Source of the DNA: Algoriphagus yeomjeoni
Lineage (GTDB): Bacteria > Bacteroidota > Bacteroidia > Cytophagales > Cyclobacteriaceae
Direction of reading: 5' to 3'
DNA length: 64,000 nucleotides
Assembly (NCBI RefSeq): GCF_003259505.1
Contig: NZ_QLLK01000015.1
Coordinates: forward strand, 1-64,000
Shown: piece by piece, positions 1 through 8,775 of the stretch
Position numbering within the stretch: the stretch's first letter is position 1
Layout: every line of letters starts with the position of its first letter
Position numbers and translations under genes: made by a program
The notes under the pieces: generated by a model
What the model saw: the letters and a program-made list of their open reading frames with translations, nothing else
Databases searched by the model: none
Told to the model about the DNA's origin: nothing

Positions 1-337
1 CAGTTTCGTAATGCTAAACTCTTCTTCCTGGATCGCTGTCACCTGCTCATCGGCAGTGCGCTCTTCCTGACCAAAGGTCGCTGTCGCGGTGTTGTCCACC
101 TGACCTGCGTCCAGATCGTCCTGGTCAATCGTATAAGTAGTCACGATCACCGTGTCCGCCTGTGGAGCCAAACTCGTAATCAATTGGCTCAGGCCAGTCA
201 ACGGATCCGTTACCAAAATGCCTTCCAACGTCACGTTGCCATCATTGGTCACCGTGATGTCGTAGCTGATTTCGTCTCCTACCGCATCATACGTCTGTGG
301 CGTCGCCAGTTTCGTAATGCTAAACTCTTCTTCCTGG
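1..337 (-). repeat. Tandem coding repeat, 306-bp period
   Basis: The 31 bases at 1-31 recur identically at 307-337, a period of exactly 102 codons. They encode the junction EEEFSITKL of successive DUF11-like domains. The array probably continues to the left of the window. Confidence 0.8.
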
Positions 338-2223
338 CATATAGGTACAATCGTAGGCGTGTCATTATCCACAGCTGTCCCAGAAAGATCTGACACAGTT
401 TTACCATTCGCCACTCCACTAGCAGTGGCCTGGTTTTCTACTTGTCCATTTTCAATGTCTGTAGGAGTAATCGTATAAGAAGCCGTGTAAGTCCAGCTTT
501 CGTTTACATCCAAAATAGCATCCCCATTTCCATTATTAGAAAGAGTAAAGGATACAGCTGGGTTTGGAGCCTGAAATAATGGATCTGAGAGCTGAATGTT
601 GCTTAAAGGAAAGGCTCCATTATTTGTAAGTAAAAAGCTGTAATTGATAGTTGGATTTAAAGTCGGATCCAAACAATCTTCTCCAGAAGGTCCATTTGTA
701 GCAGCCTTTACTAAAGTAAGGCTGCATGAATCCACTTTTATTGTGACTAAAGCCTTTGTGCTTTCGCATTCTCCAGACTTAATCTGGCTTATGTAATAGG
801 TAAATGTACCTGCAGTTGTTGTTGAAATACTAGGCGCCGCAGCTAGGGGATTCATTGCCGAATCATACCACTTAATAGTATATCCCTGTGCGGGTGTAAC
901 AACAGGTGTCTTATTTCCATCACCTATACAATAATCAAAAGAAGCAACAGCGGGAGCTGGCGCTTTATTTGGTATGGTTACACTTGTAGTTGTTGTTTTA
1001 GGACATCCTTCGCTTAAAAATGAATAAGTTACTGTGTATGTACCTGGGGTGCTATTAGTCAAATCAATTCTTCCCGTTTGAGAATCTATTGATAAGCCTT
1101 GAGTTGAAGAAAAAACACCACCAAGAACACCATCTAGCGTTACATCGGCAAAACTATTGCATAGGTCAGCAGGACTATAACTTATCTCAGCATTCCCTAA
1201 AACCAACTTCACTGGAACCGGTGCCACAAAATCCTCTAAAGAAGCAGTTGTAGAGCTAGAGGATTTAGTTTTTACAAAGACAGTCCCAATAGTCAATCCA
1301 TCACATGGATTCCCTATCCCGGTAAAAAAAGCACTAACATTAATTGCAGCCTCAACAAACTGAAACTGAGAATAAGTATTAGTACCAAAAGCTCCTAAAG
1401 GTGCACTTACAGAGCCGGAACTATTAGTTGCGGCAAAAGCTATTGGACCAGGAAATTGTTCAATGTAATCATAATTTGTGCCTGAAATTAAACTCCATCG
1501 GTAAAATCTTACTATCGGATTAGACCCGCCGTTGGTATATTCAACAGAAATTAAAAAATCGCCAATAGTTCTTCCATTGTGTGGGCCTGATGCTGTAAAG
1601 GGTCTATTGTTACCTGAGGTACCTGTTGCGGCAATAGTCCCCTGTAAAAACTCAAAATCAATGTAACTAGTACCATTAGTCTCTAATCTGTCCGCACCAA
1701 CAATGATCCATTGATCATTAGTAGCGTCTTCTGCAAGATGGACAAAAACATTCCCAATATCAGATTTTCCAGAAGTACTATTTAATTGCCATTTCCAAGT
1801 GTTATTTGGATTATCATTAAATTTTCCTCCACCTTGAAATACATTATCAGTAGAAGGTGAATATGGATCTTGAAACCTAACGGTCCTAACCACATTTACA
1901 GGGGTCCCATTAGCATTAAACAGGAACCCACCGGATCCAGAACCACCTTGAACCCAGTCGCCAGCCCCATTGGTTGGAGAGTTAGATATGAGATTTCCAT
2001 CAATTTCAAATCCTCCTGCAGGAGTAGTAACTGGTACTACTTGCCCAAATGAAAAACTTGAGATAAGGAAAATTGCGAAAAGCAAAAAGAGATTTTTCCT
2101 CAAATGAGACTTTTCCCCTAAAAAATTATTGCTGCTGATATTCTCATCTATTGGATGATCGTTTGACATGTGATCCATATCGTTAGTATTTAAAATTTCT
2201 CGAGTACGTAAAAATTCTCTCAT
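1..2223 (-). CDS. Large secreted repeat protein, adhesin-like (3' end outside the window)
   Basis: Reading the minus strand from ATG at 2223 gives an open frame of 741 codons to the left edge with no stop. A basic segment and hydrophobic signal sequence (LFLLFAIFLISSFSFGQ) lies unusually deep, at about residues 45-63, after a polar N-terminal extension; ATGs at residues 16 and 19 are alternative starts. A beta-rich N-terminal module of about 350 residues follows, then an Ig/PKD-like stretch and at least two repeats of about 100 residues of the DUF11/DUF7507 type (SITKLATPQTYDAVGDEISY, then TVTNDGNVTLEGILVTDPL). Such Bacteroidota proteins are usually very long, exported, and end in a gliding-motility or type IX sorting domain; that end is not visible here. 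A role as a surface adhesin or biofilm protein is inference. Confidence 0.8.
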   Translation of the reverse strand, partial: MREFLRTREILNTNDMDHMSNDHPIDENISSNNFLGEKSHLRKNLFLLFAIFLISSFSFGQVVPVTTPAGGFEIDGNLISNSPTNGAGDWVQGGSGSGGFLFNANGTPVNVVRTVRFQDPYSPSTDNVFQGGGKFNDNPNNTWKWQLNSTSGKSDIGNVFVHLAEDATNDQWIIVGADRLETNGTSYIDFEFLQGTIAATGTSGNNRPFTASGPHNGRTIGDFLISVEYTNGGSNPIVRFYRWSLISGTNYDYIEQFPGPIAFAATNSSGSVSAPLGAFGTNTYSQFQFVEAAINVSAFFTGIGNPCDGLTIGTVFVKTKSSSSTTASLEDFVAPVPVKLVLGNAEISYSPADLCNSFADVTLDGVLGGVFSSTQGLSIDSQTGRIDLTNSTPGTYTVTYSFLSEGCPKTTTTSVTIPNKAPAPAVASFDYCIGDGNKTPVVTPAQGYTIKWYDSAMNPLAAAPSISTTTAGTFTYYISQIKSGECESTKALVTIKVDSCSLTLVKAATNGPSGEDCLDPTLNPTINYSFLLTNNGAFPLSNIQLSDPLFQAPNPAVSFTLSNNGNGDAILDVNESWTYTASYTITPTDIENGQVENQATASGVANGKTVSDLSGTAVDNDTPTIVPICQEEEFSITKLATPQTYDAVGDEISYDITVTNDGNVTLEGILVTDPLTGLSQLITSLAPQADTVIVTTYTIDQDDLDAGQVDNTATATFGQEERTADEQVTAIQEEEFSITKL

Positions 2224-2600
2224 AACCTTATTAATGTATTGATAGAAGCTCTAAAACTGTTTTTATCAGAATTTTATATTGAAATACCTACATATTCAAT
2301 GCAAAAACTCCTGGTAAAAAAAGTGGCTTGATATCCCGGTAAACCTATAAATCAAACCACACACAATTATCATAGCCACATTTATGTCGTAAAAGTACAT
2401 TTAATTGTATTTCATATCCAAATAATTCTGCAAAAAATATTACATGTAATGCAATTTTATAGATATGAAATTATTGTTATTGTGTTTAAAAGTATATTTA
2501 ATTAAATAGTTATGGTTAATTTTACCAGAATTCCTCTCCAAACCAAATGAGATTATAATCCTATTTTTAGGGAGAAATTAAATTCCTTGTTGATAAAAAA
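2224..2600. other. AT-rich intergenic region between divergent genes
   Basis: This holds the 5' regions of the leftward adhesin-like gene and the rightward aldehyde dehydrogenase. It is very AT-rich and no ORF looks real. I found no -33/-7 pair I would defend and no hairpin followed by a T-tract. Confidence 0.5.
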
Positions 2601-4034
2601 ATGATTAATACAGACTCATCTTTAAAAAACCCAAATCCAGAAATTATTTTTCGGTCTCAGCGTGAGACTTCCCGTGAATGGAGAAATTCTTCTTATGAGG
2701 AAAGGGTAAGTCGATTAAAAAAAATAAGAAACTGGATAAAAGATAATCAGCAAGCGATCCGTGAAGCGCTAAAGAACGATTTTAGGAAGCCTGAAGCAGA
2801 AACAGATCTCAGCGAAATATTCCCAGTAACTGCTGAAATCAATCATAGTATTAAAAACCTGAAAAAGTGGATGAAACCTAAATCGGTCTCAACTCCACTT
2901 CCCATGCTAGGAACATCCAGCAAAACATATGTAGAGCCTAAAGGCACTTCACTGATTATATCTCCATGGAATTATCCCTTTAACCTAACTATTGGCCCAC
3001 TGATTTCAGCCCTATCCGCGGGCTGCACAGCCGTGATAAAGCCCTCAGAGATGACTCCTCATACTTCTGAACTGGTCTCCAAAATGATTTCTGAGCTTTT
3101 TGAACCAAGTGAAGTCGCTGTAGTTTTAGGTGAAGTTGAAGTTTCAACCGAACTACTTAAACTACCTTTTGACCATATATTTTTCACTGGAAGCCCGGCA
3201 GTTGGGAAAATTGTCATGAAAGCTGCAACTGAAAATCTAAGTTCAGTCACGTTGGAGTTGGGTGGGAAATCTCCTGTTATTCTAGCAGAGGATGCTGATT
3301 GTAAAGATGCTGCAGAAAAGATCGTTTGGGGAAAATACGTTAATTGTGGACAGACGTGCATTGCACCAGATTATATATTAGTCCATGATTCTCTCCAAGA
3401 GACTCTCATCTTGGAATTGAAGGTAGCATTACAAAAAATGTACGATCCTGATTATACTGGAATAGAAAAATCACCTGATTTGGCTAGGATTATAAATGAT
3501 AAGCACTTTGAAAGACTGATTGGAACTATAGAAGATGCTTTATCGAAGGGTACTGAGATAGCATTCGGAGGAAAATATAACCCAGAAACCCGCTACATTG
3601 ACCCAACTCTTTTAACCAAAGTTGATGATGAAATGCAGGTTATGCAGGAGGAAATCTTCGGCCCCATCCTACCTATTTTAAGCTACAGCACCTTAGAAGA
3701 AGCTATAGAATATGTCAATTCTAAACCAAAGCCATTAGCACTTTACTATTTTGGTAAGAATCAGGAAAATACTTCAAAAGTTTTAAAGGAAACAAGCTCA
3801 GGGAATACTGTACTTAATGATTGTGTAATCCATTTTCTCCATTTGGAATTACCATTTGGGGGTGTAAATAATAGTGGAATCGGAAAAGCACATGGTTATC
3901 ATGGGTTTTTAGCTTTCAGCAATGAAAAAGGGGTGCTCAAGCAAAGAGTCGGACTTAATAATGCAACTCTGCTAAGGCCACCCTATGGTATAAAGGCAAA
4001 ACAAATTATTGCTTCACTGATTAAATGGTTTTGA
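2601..4034 (+). CDS. Aldehyde dehydrogenase (NAD(P)+-dependent, ALDH3-like)
   Basis: This enzyme should oxidise aldehydes to carboxylic acids. The 477 residues show the ALDH fold signatures: SPWNYPFNL near residue 121, FTGSPAVGK near 195, the general-base Glu219 in LELGGKSP and the catalytic Cys253 in GQTCIAPD. The compact length and the lack of a long N-terminal extension fit the class 3/fatty aldehyde dehydrogenase branch rather than the classical 500-residue tetramers. The substrate cannot be read from sequence; medium- to long-chain aldehydes are likely. The ATG at 2601 follows an A-rich leader without a Shine-Dalgarno site, as is usual in Bacteroidota. The 3' end overlaps the next gene by up to 10 nt, so the two are probably co-transcribed. 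Confidence 0.93.
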   Translation: MINTDSSLKNPNPEIIFRSQRETSREWRNSSYEERVSRLKKIRNWIKDNQQAIREALKNDFRKPEAETDLSEIFPVTAEINHSIKNLKKWMKPKSVSTPLPMLGTSSKTYVEPKGTSLIISPWNYPFNLTIGPLISALSAGCTAVIKPSEMTPHTSELVSKMISELFEPSEVAVVLGEVEVSTELLKLPFDHIFFTGSPAVGKIVMKAATENLSSVTLELGGKSPVILAEDADCKDAAEKIVWGKYVNCGQTCIAPDYILVHDSLQETLILELKVALQKMYDPDYTGIEKSPDLARIINDKHFERLIGTIEDALSKGTEIAFGGKYNPETRYIDPTLLTKVDDEMQVMQEEIFGPILPILSYSTLEEAIEYVNSKPKPLALYYFGKNQENTSKVLKETSSGNTVLNDCVIHFLHLELPFGGVNNSGIGKAHGYHGFLAFSNEKGVLKQRVGLNNATLLRPPYGIKAKQIIASLIKWF

Positions 4035-4912
4035 AAATGAGGAATAGGTTTTATTGCGTCTCTAAAAAAATCACATTTGGAATATTTATTCTTGGCGCTT
4101 TTTGGAGCTGTACTTCCAATGGAGATGAGACCCCATCAGAGAGACTCGAATCATTAGACTTATCCGATCAATCGTATGGATCAGAACCCAATCAATTGAT
4201 GGATGTGTACTTACCTGCCGGTAGATCAACAACAAATACCCCCCTACTAATATATATTCACGGGGGAGCCTGGGTAGAAGGTAGCAAAGAAGAATTTAAA
4301 CAATTTAGATCATCCCTTTCGGCTGCTTTGCCAGATTATGCTTTTGTATCTATCAACTACAGCTTATATAACTTTACAACTGGCACAAATAAATTTCCAA
4401 CCCAAGAAAATGAGGTAATAAAGGCGATAAACTATATCCTTAGCAAATCGCTTGAATGGAATATTTCTGACACTATAATACTTGCAGGAGCAAGTGCAGG
4501 TGGACATTTAGCATTATTACATGCCTACAAGCATGAATCAGTTGGCAATGTAACAGCTGTGGTAGCCTTTTTCCCTCCCACCGATCTAGCTGAATTATAT
4601 GATTATAGCTTCCTTACAATTACTGGTCTCGGAGGACTTTTAGGAAGCAGTCCAATGGAAAATCCTACAGCCTATGCCAATTCCAGCCCAATTACATTTA
4701 TTGATGGTGAGTCAGTTCCGACTATATTTTTCCATGGCACAGCAGATAACGTAGTACCTTTTTCCCAAAGTGAAATTTTAGAAGAAAAATTATCTAAGGC
4801 TGGTGTAAAGCATGAATTTACCAAAGTCCTGAATCAGGGACATGGATTTACCTTAGAAACTTATCCTGTATTGTTTCAGCAAGCAGCAGCCTTTATCAAG
4901 GAACAGCAATAA
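4025..4912 (+). CDS. Alpha/beta-hydrolase lipoprotein (esterase/lipase-like)
   Basis: This 295-residue protein has a lipoprotein signal with lipobox Cys29 (LGAFWSC), so it should be anchored in an envelope membrane. Hormone-sensitive-lipase/BD-FAE-type features are clear: the oxyanion-hole HGGAW near residue 79, nucleophile Ser157 in GASAGG, Asp241 in HGTADNVVPF and His273 in QGHGF, so the catalytic triad is intact. A carboxylesterase on small acyl or acetylated substrates is the best guess. The first ATG (4025) lies inside the end of the aldehyde dehydrogenase gene; a second ATG at 4037 would shorten it by four residues. Coupling to the dehydrogenase suggests that one releases an alcohol or aldehyde precursor for the other, which is inference. 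Confidence 0.88.
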   Translation: MVLKMRNRFYCVSKKITFGIFILGAFWSCTSNGDETPSERLESLDLSDQSYGSEPNQLMDVYLPAGRSTTNTPLLIYIHGGAWVEGSKEEFKQFRSSLSAALPDYAFVSINYSLYNFTTGTNKFPTQENEVIKAINYILSKSLEWNISDTIILAGASAGGHLALLHAYKHESVGNVTAVVAFFPPTDLAELYDYSFLTITGLGGLLGSSPMENPTAYANSSPITFIDGESVPTIFFHGTADNVVPFSQSEILEEKLSKAGVKHEFTKVLNQGHGFTLETYPVLFQQAAAFIKEQQ

Positions 4913-4914
4913 AA

Positions 4915-4937
4915 AATCCCGCCAAAAGAGCGGGATT
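4915..4937. terminator. Bidirectional hairpin terminator
   Basis: The 8-bp perfect stem AATCCCGC/GCGGGATT has a 7-nt loop. The A-run on the left becomes a U-run for leftward transcripts, so it mainly ends the sigma-factor operon and may also stop the esterase transcript. Confidence 0.75.
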
Positions 4938-4946
4938 ACCATATTT

Positions 4947-5180
4947 TCAGACTCGCTCGAGTCCCGTAGATTGGGCTCTCGATTTGATCGCCTGTACTAC
5001 TTTTTCCGAAGGTTGAAGCTGGATTTGATCCATCTGCTCTATTGTGCTCAGCATTTCTACGTATTCTTGCATCAGTGATTCATCACTGTGTAAGGCTTGC
5101 ACTAAGAGCTCTTGTTCTACCTCCGACATTTCCTGATAAATATATCTTACCAGATCATTTGGGGTAAATGGTTTTATCAT
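4947..5180 (-). CDS. Small helical protein encoded with an ECF sigma factor (possible anti-sigma)
   Basis: This 77-residue protein starts at ATG 5180 (MIKPFTPNDLVRYIYQEM); a TTG two codons upstream is a less likely start. It overlaps the 3' end of the sigma-factor gene by 26 nt, so the two are translationally linked. It is acidic and predicted helical, without Cys or a membrane segment, so it lacks the zinc-binding motif of classical anti-sigma proteins. The position and the N-terminal pattern (short helix, then SEVEQELLVQALHSDESL) resemble a stripped-down anti-sigma N-terminal domain. The function is inferred from context only. Confidence 0.75.
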   Translation of the reverse strand: MIKPFTPNDLVRYIYQEMSEVEQELLVQALHSDESLMQEYVEMLSTIEQMDQIQLQPSEKVVQAIKSRAQSTGLERV

Positions 5181-5757
5181 ATGCAAAATTTAGTTGTTTC
5201 ATCTTCTTCCGCAGATGGATTAGCGCGTATCGCATCCTTCCAAGAGCAGTATTAATACTCACACCTGTCTGATCTGCAATTTCCTGGAAACTCATATCCA
5301 GATAATGACGCATAATCAGGACCTGCTTTTGAGTTTCGGGAAGCTCTTCGATCAGGCGCTTCACTAGCTCAATATTCTCATCCCGTACCTGTCGGTCTTC
5401 CACATTTTCCTCAGCAAATCTTAGCGAGTTAAATATATTAGAACCATCCTCCATCAGTATGGTTGGATATCGCTTGGCTTTTCTAAAATAATCAATAGCC
5501 AGATTGTGAGATATCCGCATCACCCAAGGCTGAAACTTCCCCTCTTCGTTGTATTTGTCTGAGTTAAGTGTTTTTACCACTTTCACAAACACATCTTGAA
5601 GTAAATCTTCAGCTACCTTCTGATCCTTAACGATCAAAAATATTGTGGTGTACATTTTACCTTTATAGCGATCTACTAATAGATCAAAGGCAGCATCACT
5701 ACCATTTCGATACTGTGCAATCAATTCGCTGTCCTTAGGACCAATTCGTTTACTCAT
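5155..5757 (-). CDS. ECF-type RNA polymerase sigma factor
   Basis: This 200-residue sigma-70-family factor has the ECF two-domain plan. Region 2 spans about residues 25-95, with the core-binding and promoter-melting segment around VAEDLLQDVFVKVVKTL and WVMRISHNLAIDYFRKAKR. Region 4 spans about 130-190, with the helix-turn-helix FQEIADQTGVSINTALGRMR that should read the -35 element. A region 1.1 and the full region 3 are absent. It leads a two-gene unit with the small helical protein downstream. The regulon cannot be told from the sequence. Confidence 0.95.
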   Translation of the reverse strand: MSKRIGPKDSELIAQYRNGSDAAFDLLVDRYKGKMYTTIFLIVKDQKVAEDLLQDVFVKVVKTLNSDKYNEEGKFQPWVMRISHNLAIDYFRKAKRYPTILMEDGSNIFNSLRFAEENVEDRQVRDENIELVKRLIEELPETQKQVLIMRHYLDMSFQEIADQTGVSINTALGRMRYALIHLRKKMKQLNFAYDKTIYPK

Positions 5758-6106
5758 TTTAAGTTGGTTTATTATAAACGTAAAGGTCTAGGCCATAGTA
5801 TCCAGTAAGGGTGAAAGAAAAAGAAAGATTTTTAAAAGTAGGATTTCGAAAACAACTCTGCAAAGAAAATTCAAGGATTTTATTTCACAAAGCATAAGAA
5901 GAACACAATCCAAATTTTATTTTTCAAATAAAGACGAAGGCGATATTTTATTTGAAACATACAAAATCCAGACTACTCATTAACCAATGTTTATGCCAAA
6001 AAATGTTAAAATTCACATTAAGAGCAAAGTAAATTGAACCTGTCCAAACAGAACATTTCAAGTGCTTTGTGTAACTTCGCGTAGATAGAAATTTAAAATA
6101 AATACA
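5758..6106. other. Intergenic region between divergent sigma-factor and DUF3127 genes
   Basis: The 349 bp are AT-rich. No coding potential is convincing on either strand, and I see no hairpin. Both promoters should lie here. A weak -7 match (TAACTTCG at 6072-6079, minus one base of TAnnTTTG) sits about 30 nt before the DUF3127 start, without a properly spaced -33 element. Confidence 0.4.
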
Positions 6107-6451
6107 ATGGAATTGAGCGGAAAAATTATCCAAAAACTACCCGAAGTAGGTGGAACATCAAAAAGTGGTAACTCTTGGAAAAAGCAAGAATATATACTGG
6201 AAACCCCAGGGCAATATGCTAAAAAGGTTTGTGTATCAGTTTGGGGAGATAAAATCGATCAATTCGCCATTTCCGAAGGTGAAAATGTAACCATGAGCAT
6301 AGACGTAGAAAGTAGAGAATACAATGGTCGGTGGTATACTGAAGTGAAGGCTTTCAAAGTAGATAAAAATGGCGGTGGATCGGCCCCTTCAAATATGCCT
6401 GAAATGGATACTTTCCATTCGGATGGAGAAGAAGATAAATTACCTTTCTAA
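6107..6451 (+). CDS. DUF3127-domain protein with SSB-like C-terminal tail
   Basis: This 114-residue protein belongs to the DUF3127 family (recognised from MELSGKI, SWKKQEYILET and YNGRWYTEVKAF), a compact OB-like beta-barrel common in Bacteroidota. After a short Gly/Ser-rich linker (GGGSAPSNMP) it ends in the acidic-hydrophobic tail HSDGEEDKLPF, closely like the protein-binding tip of single-stranded DNA-binding protein (consensus DDDIPF). An OB-like body plus SSB-type tail suggests a ssDNA-binding or SSB-competing protein; this is inference, since DUF3127 has no assigned function that I know of. The next gene starts 13 nt downstream. Confidence 0.85.
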   Translation: MELSGKIIQKLPEVGGTSKSGNSWKKQEYILETPGQYAKKVCVSVWGDKIDQFAISEGENVTMSIDVESREYNGRWYTEVKAFKVDKNGGGSAPSNMPEMDTFHSDGEEDKLPF

Positions 6452-6464
6452 AAACTTCGGTCCT

Positions 6465-6926
6465 ATGTGGGATGATGACGATGATGATGAGTCAGGATGG
6501 GATGAAGACGATGAATTCGACGCGCGCAAGGAACACGAAAACATCTATAAGCACCCATTAATGAAAAAGGCAAAGGACATCTTTGCCTTAACTAGAGCGT
6601 TGGTAGGAAGTCTAGATGAGGCTCGAAAGGAGCTTTATGGCAATATCATGATGGAAGACGCGATGGTTTTGAGTGCCAAATTCGCTGCTGCAGAAGCAAT
6701 TTCTGACTACGTACTCAAAATGGAAAAGGCTATGATCATGAAAGTTCATGCGAAAAGCCTTAATACAATGACTTATCAACTAGGAATGGAAGAAACCCAC
6801 GCAGAGGAGCACCTAGAATTGCTTAGAGAAGCTGTAGAGGAATATCGCCTGCTTTTTATTGAGTGGCAAAAGGGATTTGACTCTTCTGAGAGAAATGATG
6901 ACGGATGGGGAATCTTTACGGATTAA
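6465..6926 (+). CDS. Conserved hypothetical protein with acidic N-terminus
   Basis: The start is the ATG at 6465, 13 nt after the DUF3127 stop; longer in-frame starts would overlap that gene. The 153-residue product begins with an Asp-rich stretch (WDDDDDDESGWDEDDEFD) followed by a wholly helical domain (HPLMKKAKDIFALTRAL, then Glu-rich helices). There is no signal peptide and no membrane segment, so it should be cytosolic. I do not recognise the family. The acidic head could mimic nucleic acid or bind a basic partner, and co-transcription with the OB-like gene suggests a shared role; both are guesses. Its stop shares a TTAA with the convergent small gene. Confidence 0.8.
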   Translation: MWDDDDDDESGWDEDDEFDARKEHENIYKHPLMKKAKDIFALTRALVGSLDEARKELYGNIMMEDAMVLSAKFAAAEAISDYVLKMEKAMIMKVHAKSLNTMTYQLGMEETHAEEHLELLREAVEEYRLLFIEWQKGFDSSERNDDGWGIFTD

Positions 6927-7066
6927 CCACTTCCAAATTGGAAGCCGAAATACGCCCCTACCCCCATCAAAACCAACGTGATCACTCCCATCAGGACTAA
7001 CACATCCAACGGAACTTCCCAAGGCACATCTCCGATTTTAAATCGAATTATCTTTTTCCAATTCAT
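6923..7066 (-). CDS. Small single-pass membrane protein, 47 residues
   Basis: ATG at 7066 opens a 47-codon frame with a basic N-terminal part (MNWKKIIRFKIGDVPWEVP) and one hydrophobic segment (LDVLVLMGVITLVLMGVGAYF), ending FQFGSG. The positive-inside rule places the N-terminus in the cytoplasm. Its stop overlaps the stop of the convergent gene by 4 nt (TTAA), which argues that the frame is real. It lies beyond the terminator that closes purE, so it needs its own promoter or read-through. The function is unknown. Confidence 0.65.
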   Translation of the reverse strand: MNWKKIIRFKIGDVPWEVPLDVLVLMGVITLVLMGVGAYFGFQFGSG

Positions 7067-7080
7067 AGCATCAAGTAAAA

Positions 7081-7100
7081 ATGCGGCTCAAGAGCCGCAT
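7081..7100. terminator. Bidirectional terminator after purE
   Basis: The 8-bp stem ATGCGGCT/AGCCGCAT is closed by a 4-nt loop. It is flanked by AAAA on the left and TTTTTT on the right, so it can end transcripts in both directions; it sits 4 nt past the purE stop. Confidence 0.8.
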
Positions 7101-7103
7101 TTT

Positions 7104-7619
7104 TTATTTCTTTAAAATCTCTTTCCAGCCTTTCGCTTCTATCTGAGCGGCTGACTCCTCTACTTTTTCCTTCAATGTCTTTTTATAAGTATCCAAGCTT
7201 TCTCCAACTTTAGAATCGAATGATCCCACAATTGAAGCCGCAAGAATCCCGGCATTTTTCCCACCATTCAACGCGACTGTTGCTACAGGAATACCTCCTG
7301 GCATTTGCAAAATTGACAAAATGCTATCCCAGCCATCGATGGAATTTGAGCTTTTGATAGGAACTCCGATTACGGGAAGGCTAGTCATCGAAGCTACCAT
7401 TCCCGGCAAATGCGCTGCTCCACCAGCTCCAGCTACGATTACTTTGATCCCACGCTCTCGAGCAGAATGTGCATAATCAATCATGCGCTGTGGGGTTCTG
7501 TGTGCAGAAACTACTGTTAGCTCATAGTTTACTCCCAATTCCTCTAGCATTTGCGCAGCTTCTGCCATTATCGGAAGATCCGATTGGCTGCCCATGATAA
7601 TTCCTACCTGTGGATTCAT
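7104..7619 (-). CDS. purE: N5-carboxyaminoimidazole ribonucleotide mutase
   Basis: PurE (class I) moves the carboxyl group of N5-CAIR to C4, giving CAIR in de novo purine synthesis. The 171 residues match the family length. Signatures are GSQSDLPIM at the N-terminus, SAHRTPQRM near residue 39 with the catalytic His, and the phosphate/substrate loop AGAGGAAHLPGM. Its ATG overlaps the stop of purK by 4 nt, so the two are translationally coupled, which matches the bacterial PurK-PurE route rather than the one-step class II enzyme. A terminator follows directly. Confidence 0.97.
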   Translation of the reverse strand: MNPQVGIIMGSQSDLPIMAEAAQMLEELGVNYELTVVSAHRTPQRMIDYAHSARERGIKVIVAGAGGAAHLPGMVASMTSLPVIGVPIKSSNSIDGWDSILSILQMPGGIPVATVALNGGKNAGILAASIVGSFDSKVGESLDTYKKTLKEKVEESAAQIEAKGWKEILKK

Positions 7620-8761
7620 GATATAGATTTGATTTTGATTAACTCTTTTATTCGCTGCGCTTTTTCTTTCAAGCCTGCAACGGTATCTGATACTACCGTC
7701 ACATGCCCCATTTTTCTAAAAGGCTTTGTTATTTTCTTGCCATACAAATGAATGTAAACACCCTGCTCTGCAAGTGCTTCTTCCTGCCCTTCTACCAAAA
7801 CTGGCCCTGTAAATCCATTTTCTCCAAGTAAATTTATCATTGCAGCCGGGCATCTCAAGTCAGGATTTCCTAGCGGCCAGTTCATCACGGAGCGTAAATG
7901 CTGCTCAAACTGCGAGGTATAATTAGCCTCTATGGTATGGTGACCACTATTATGTGGACGCGGCGCAACTTCATTGACCAGTACTTCCCCATCTTTGGTG
8001 ACAAACATTTCTACAGCCAAAATCCCTACCATTCCAAGTTTGAGAATCACATCCTTAGCGATCTCTTCAGCTTTTTCTGCTACTTCTTTACTGATCTCTG
8101 CTGGCGCAAAAAGAAACTCTACCAAATTAGCCGTTGGGTGAAAAGCACACTCTACAGCAGGATAAGCGATCAAATCCCCTGCCTCATTTCTTGCTACAGT
8201 CACTGCAATCTCCTTATCGAAATCAATCAATTTTTCTAATAAACCCGGAGCATCAAATGCTTTATCCAAATCAGCTTCCGACCTCAATACCTGAACACCA
8301 CGTCCATCATAGCCTTCTTTACCCAGTTTATTTACAGCAGGAAGAAAATCAGCATGGTGGATAACTTCGGCTTTATCCGAAGTCAGAATAAAGTCCGCAG
8401 TAGGAATCCCGTTCAGTTGATAAAACTGTTTTTGCTTCCGCTTATCTTTTATCAAGCTCAGTATATCAGGCTGTGGATAAACCTTCTTTCCTTCACGCTG
8501 CAATTTTTCAAGTGCCTCGGTATTAACACTTTCAATCTCCACCGTGATTACATCACAGCCGTGACCAAATGCATACACAGTATCAAAATCTTTCAGCGAT
8601 CCAACCGTAAATCGCTGGGATAGATCCTTGCATGGCGCGTTCGGATCTGGATCCAAAATGTGGATATCCTGATTATAGTTGATTGCCGACTGAATAAGCA
8701 TTCGGCCCAATTGACCTCCTCCGAGGACTCCCAAAATGGGTGATTGCGATGGTATTGCCAT
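7616..8761 (-). CDS. purK: N5-carboxyaminoimidazole ribonucleotide synthase
   Basis: PurK uses ATP and bicarbonate to carboxylate aminoimidazole ribonucleotide. This 381-residue protein has the ATP-grasp plan: an N-terminal Rossmann-like part with GVLGGGQLGRM, a central ATP-binding domain (NKLGKEGYDGRGVQVL near residue 143, EKLIDFDKEIAVTVARN), and the Mg-binding NEVAPRPHNSGHHTIE near 265. It is the first gene of a purK-purE unit, with purE overlapping its end. The start ATG at 8761 lies 15 nt after a good -7 promoter element. Confidence 0.97.
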   Translation of the reverse strand: MAIPSQSPILGVLGGGQLGRMLIQSAINYNQDIHILDPDPNAPCKDLSQRFTVGSLKDFDTVYAFGHGCDVITVEIESVNTEALEKLQREGKKVYPQPDILSLIKDKRKQKQFYQLNGIPTADFILTSDKAEVIHHADFLPAVNKLGKEGYDGRGVQVLRSEADLDKAFDAPGLLEKLIDFDKEIAVTVARNEAGDLIAYPAVECAFHPTANLVEFLFAPAEISKEVAEKAEEIAKDVILKLGMVGILAVEMFVTKDGEVLVNEVAPRPHNSGHHTIEANYTSQFEQHLRSVMNWPLGNPDLRCPAAMINLLGENGFTGPVLVEGQEEALAEQGVYIHLYGKKITKPFRKMGHVTVVSDTVAGLKEKAQRIKELIKIKSIS

Positions 8762-8775
8762 AGTTTATTTGTAAT

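Noticed and set aside
7616..8761. Several open frames antisense to purK (for example 7898-8239 and 8354-8623)
   Set aside because: They oppose a highly conserved enzyme gene and overlap each other in different frames.
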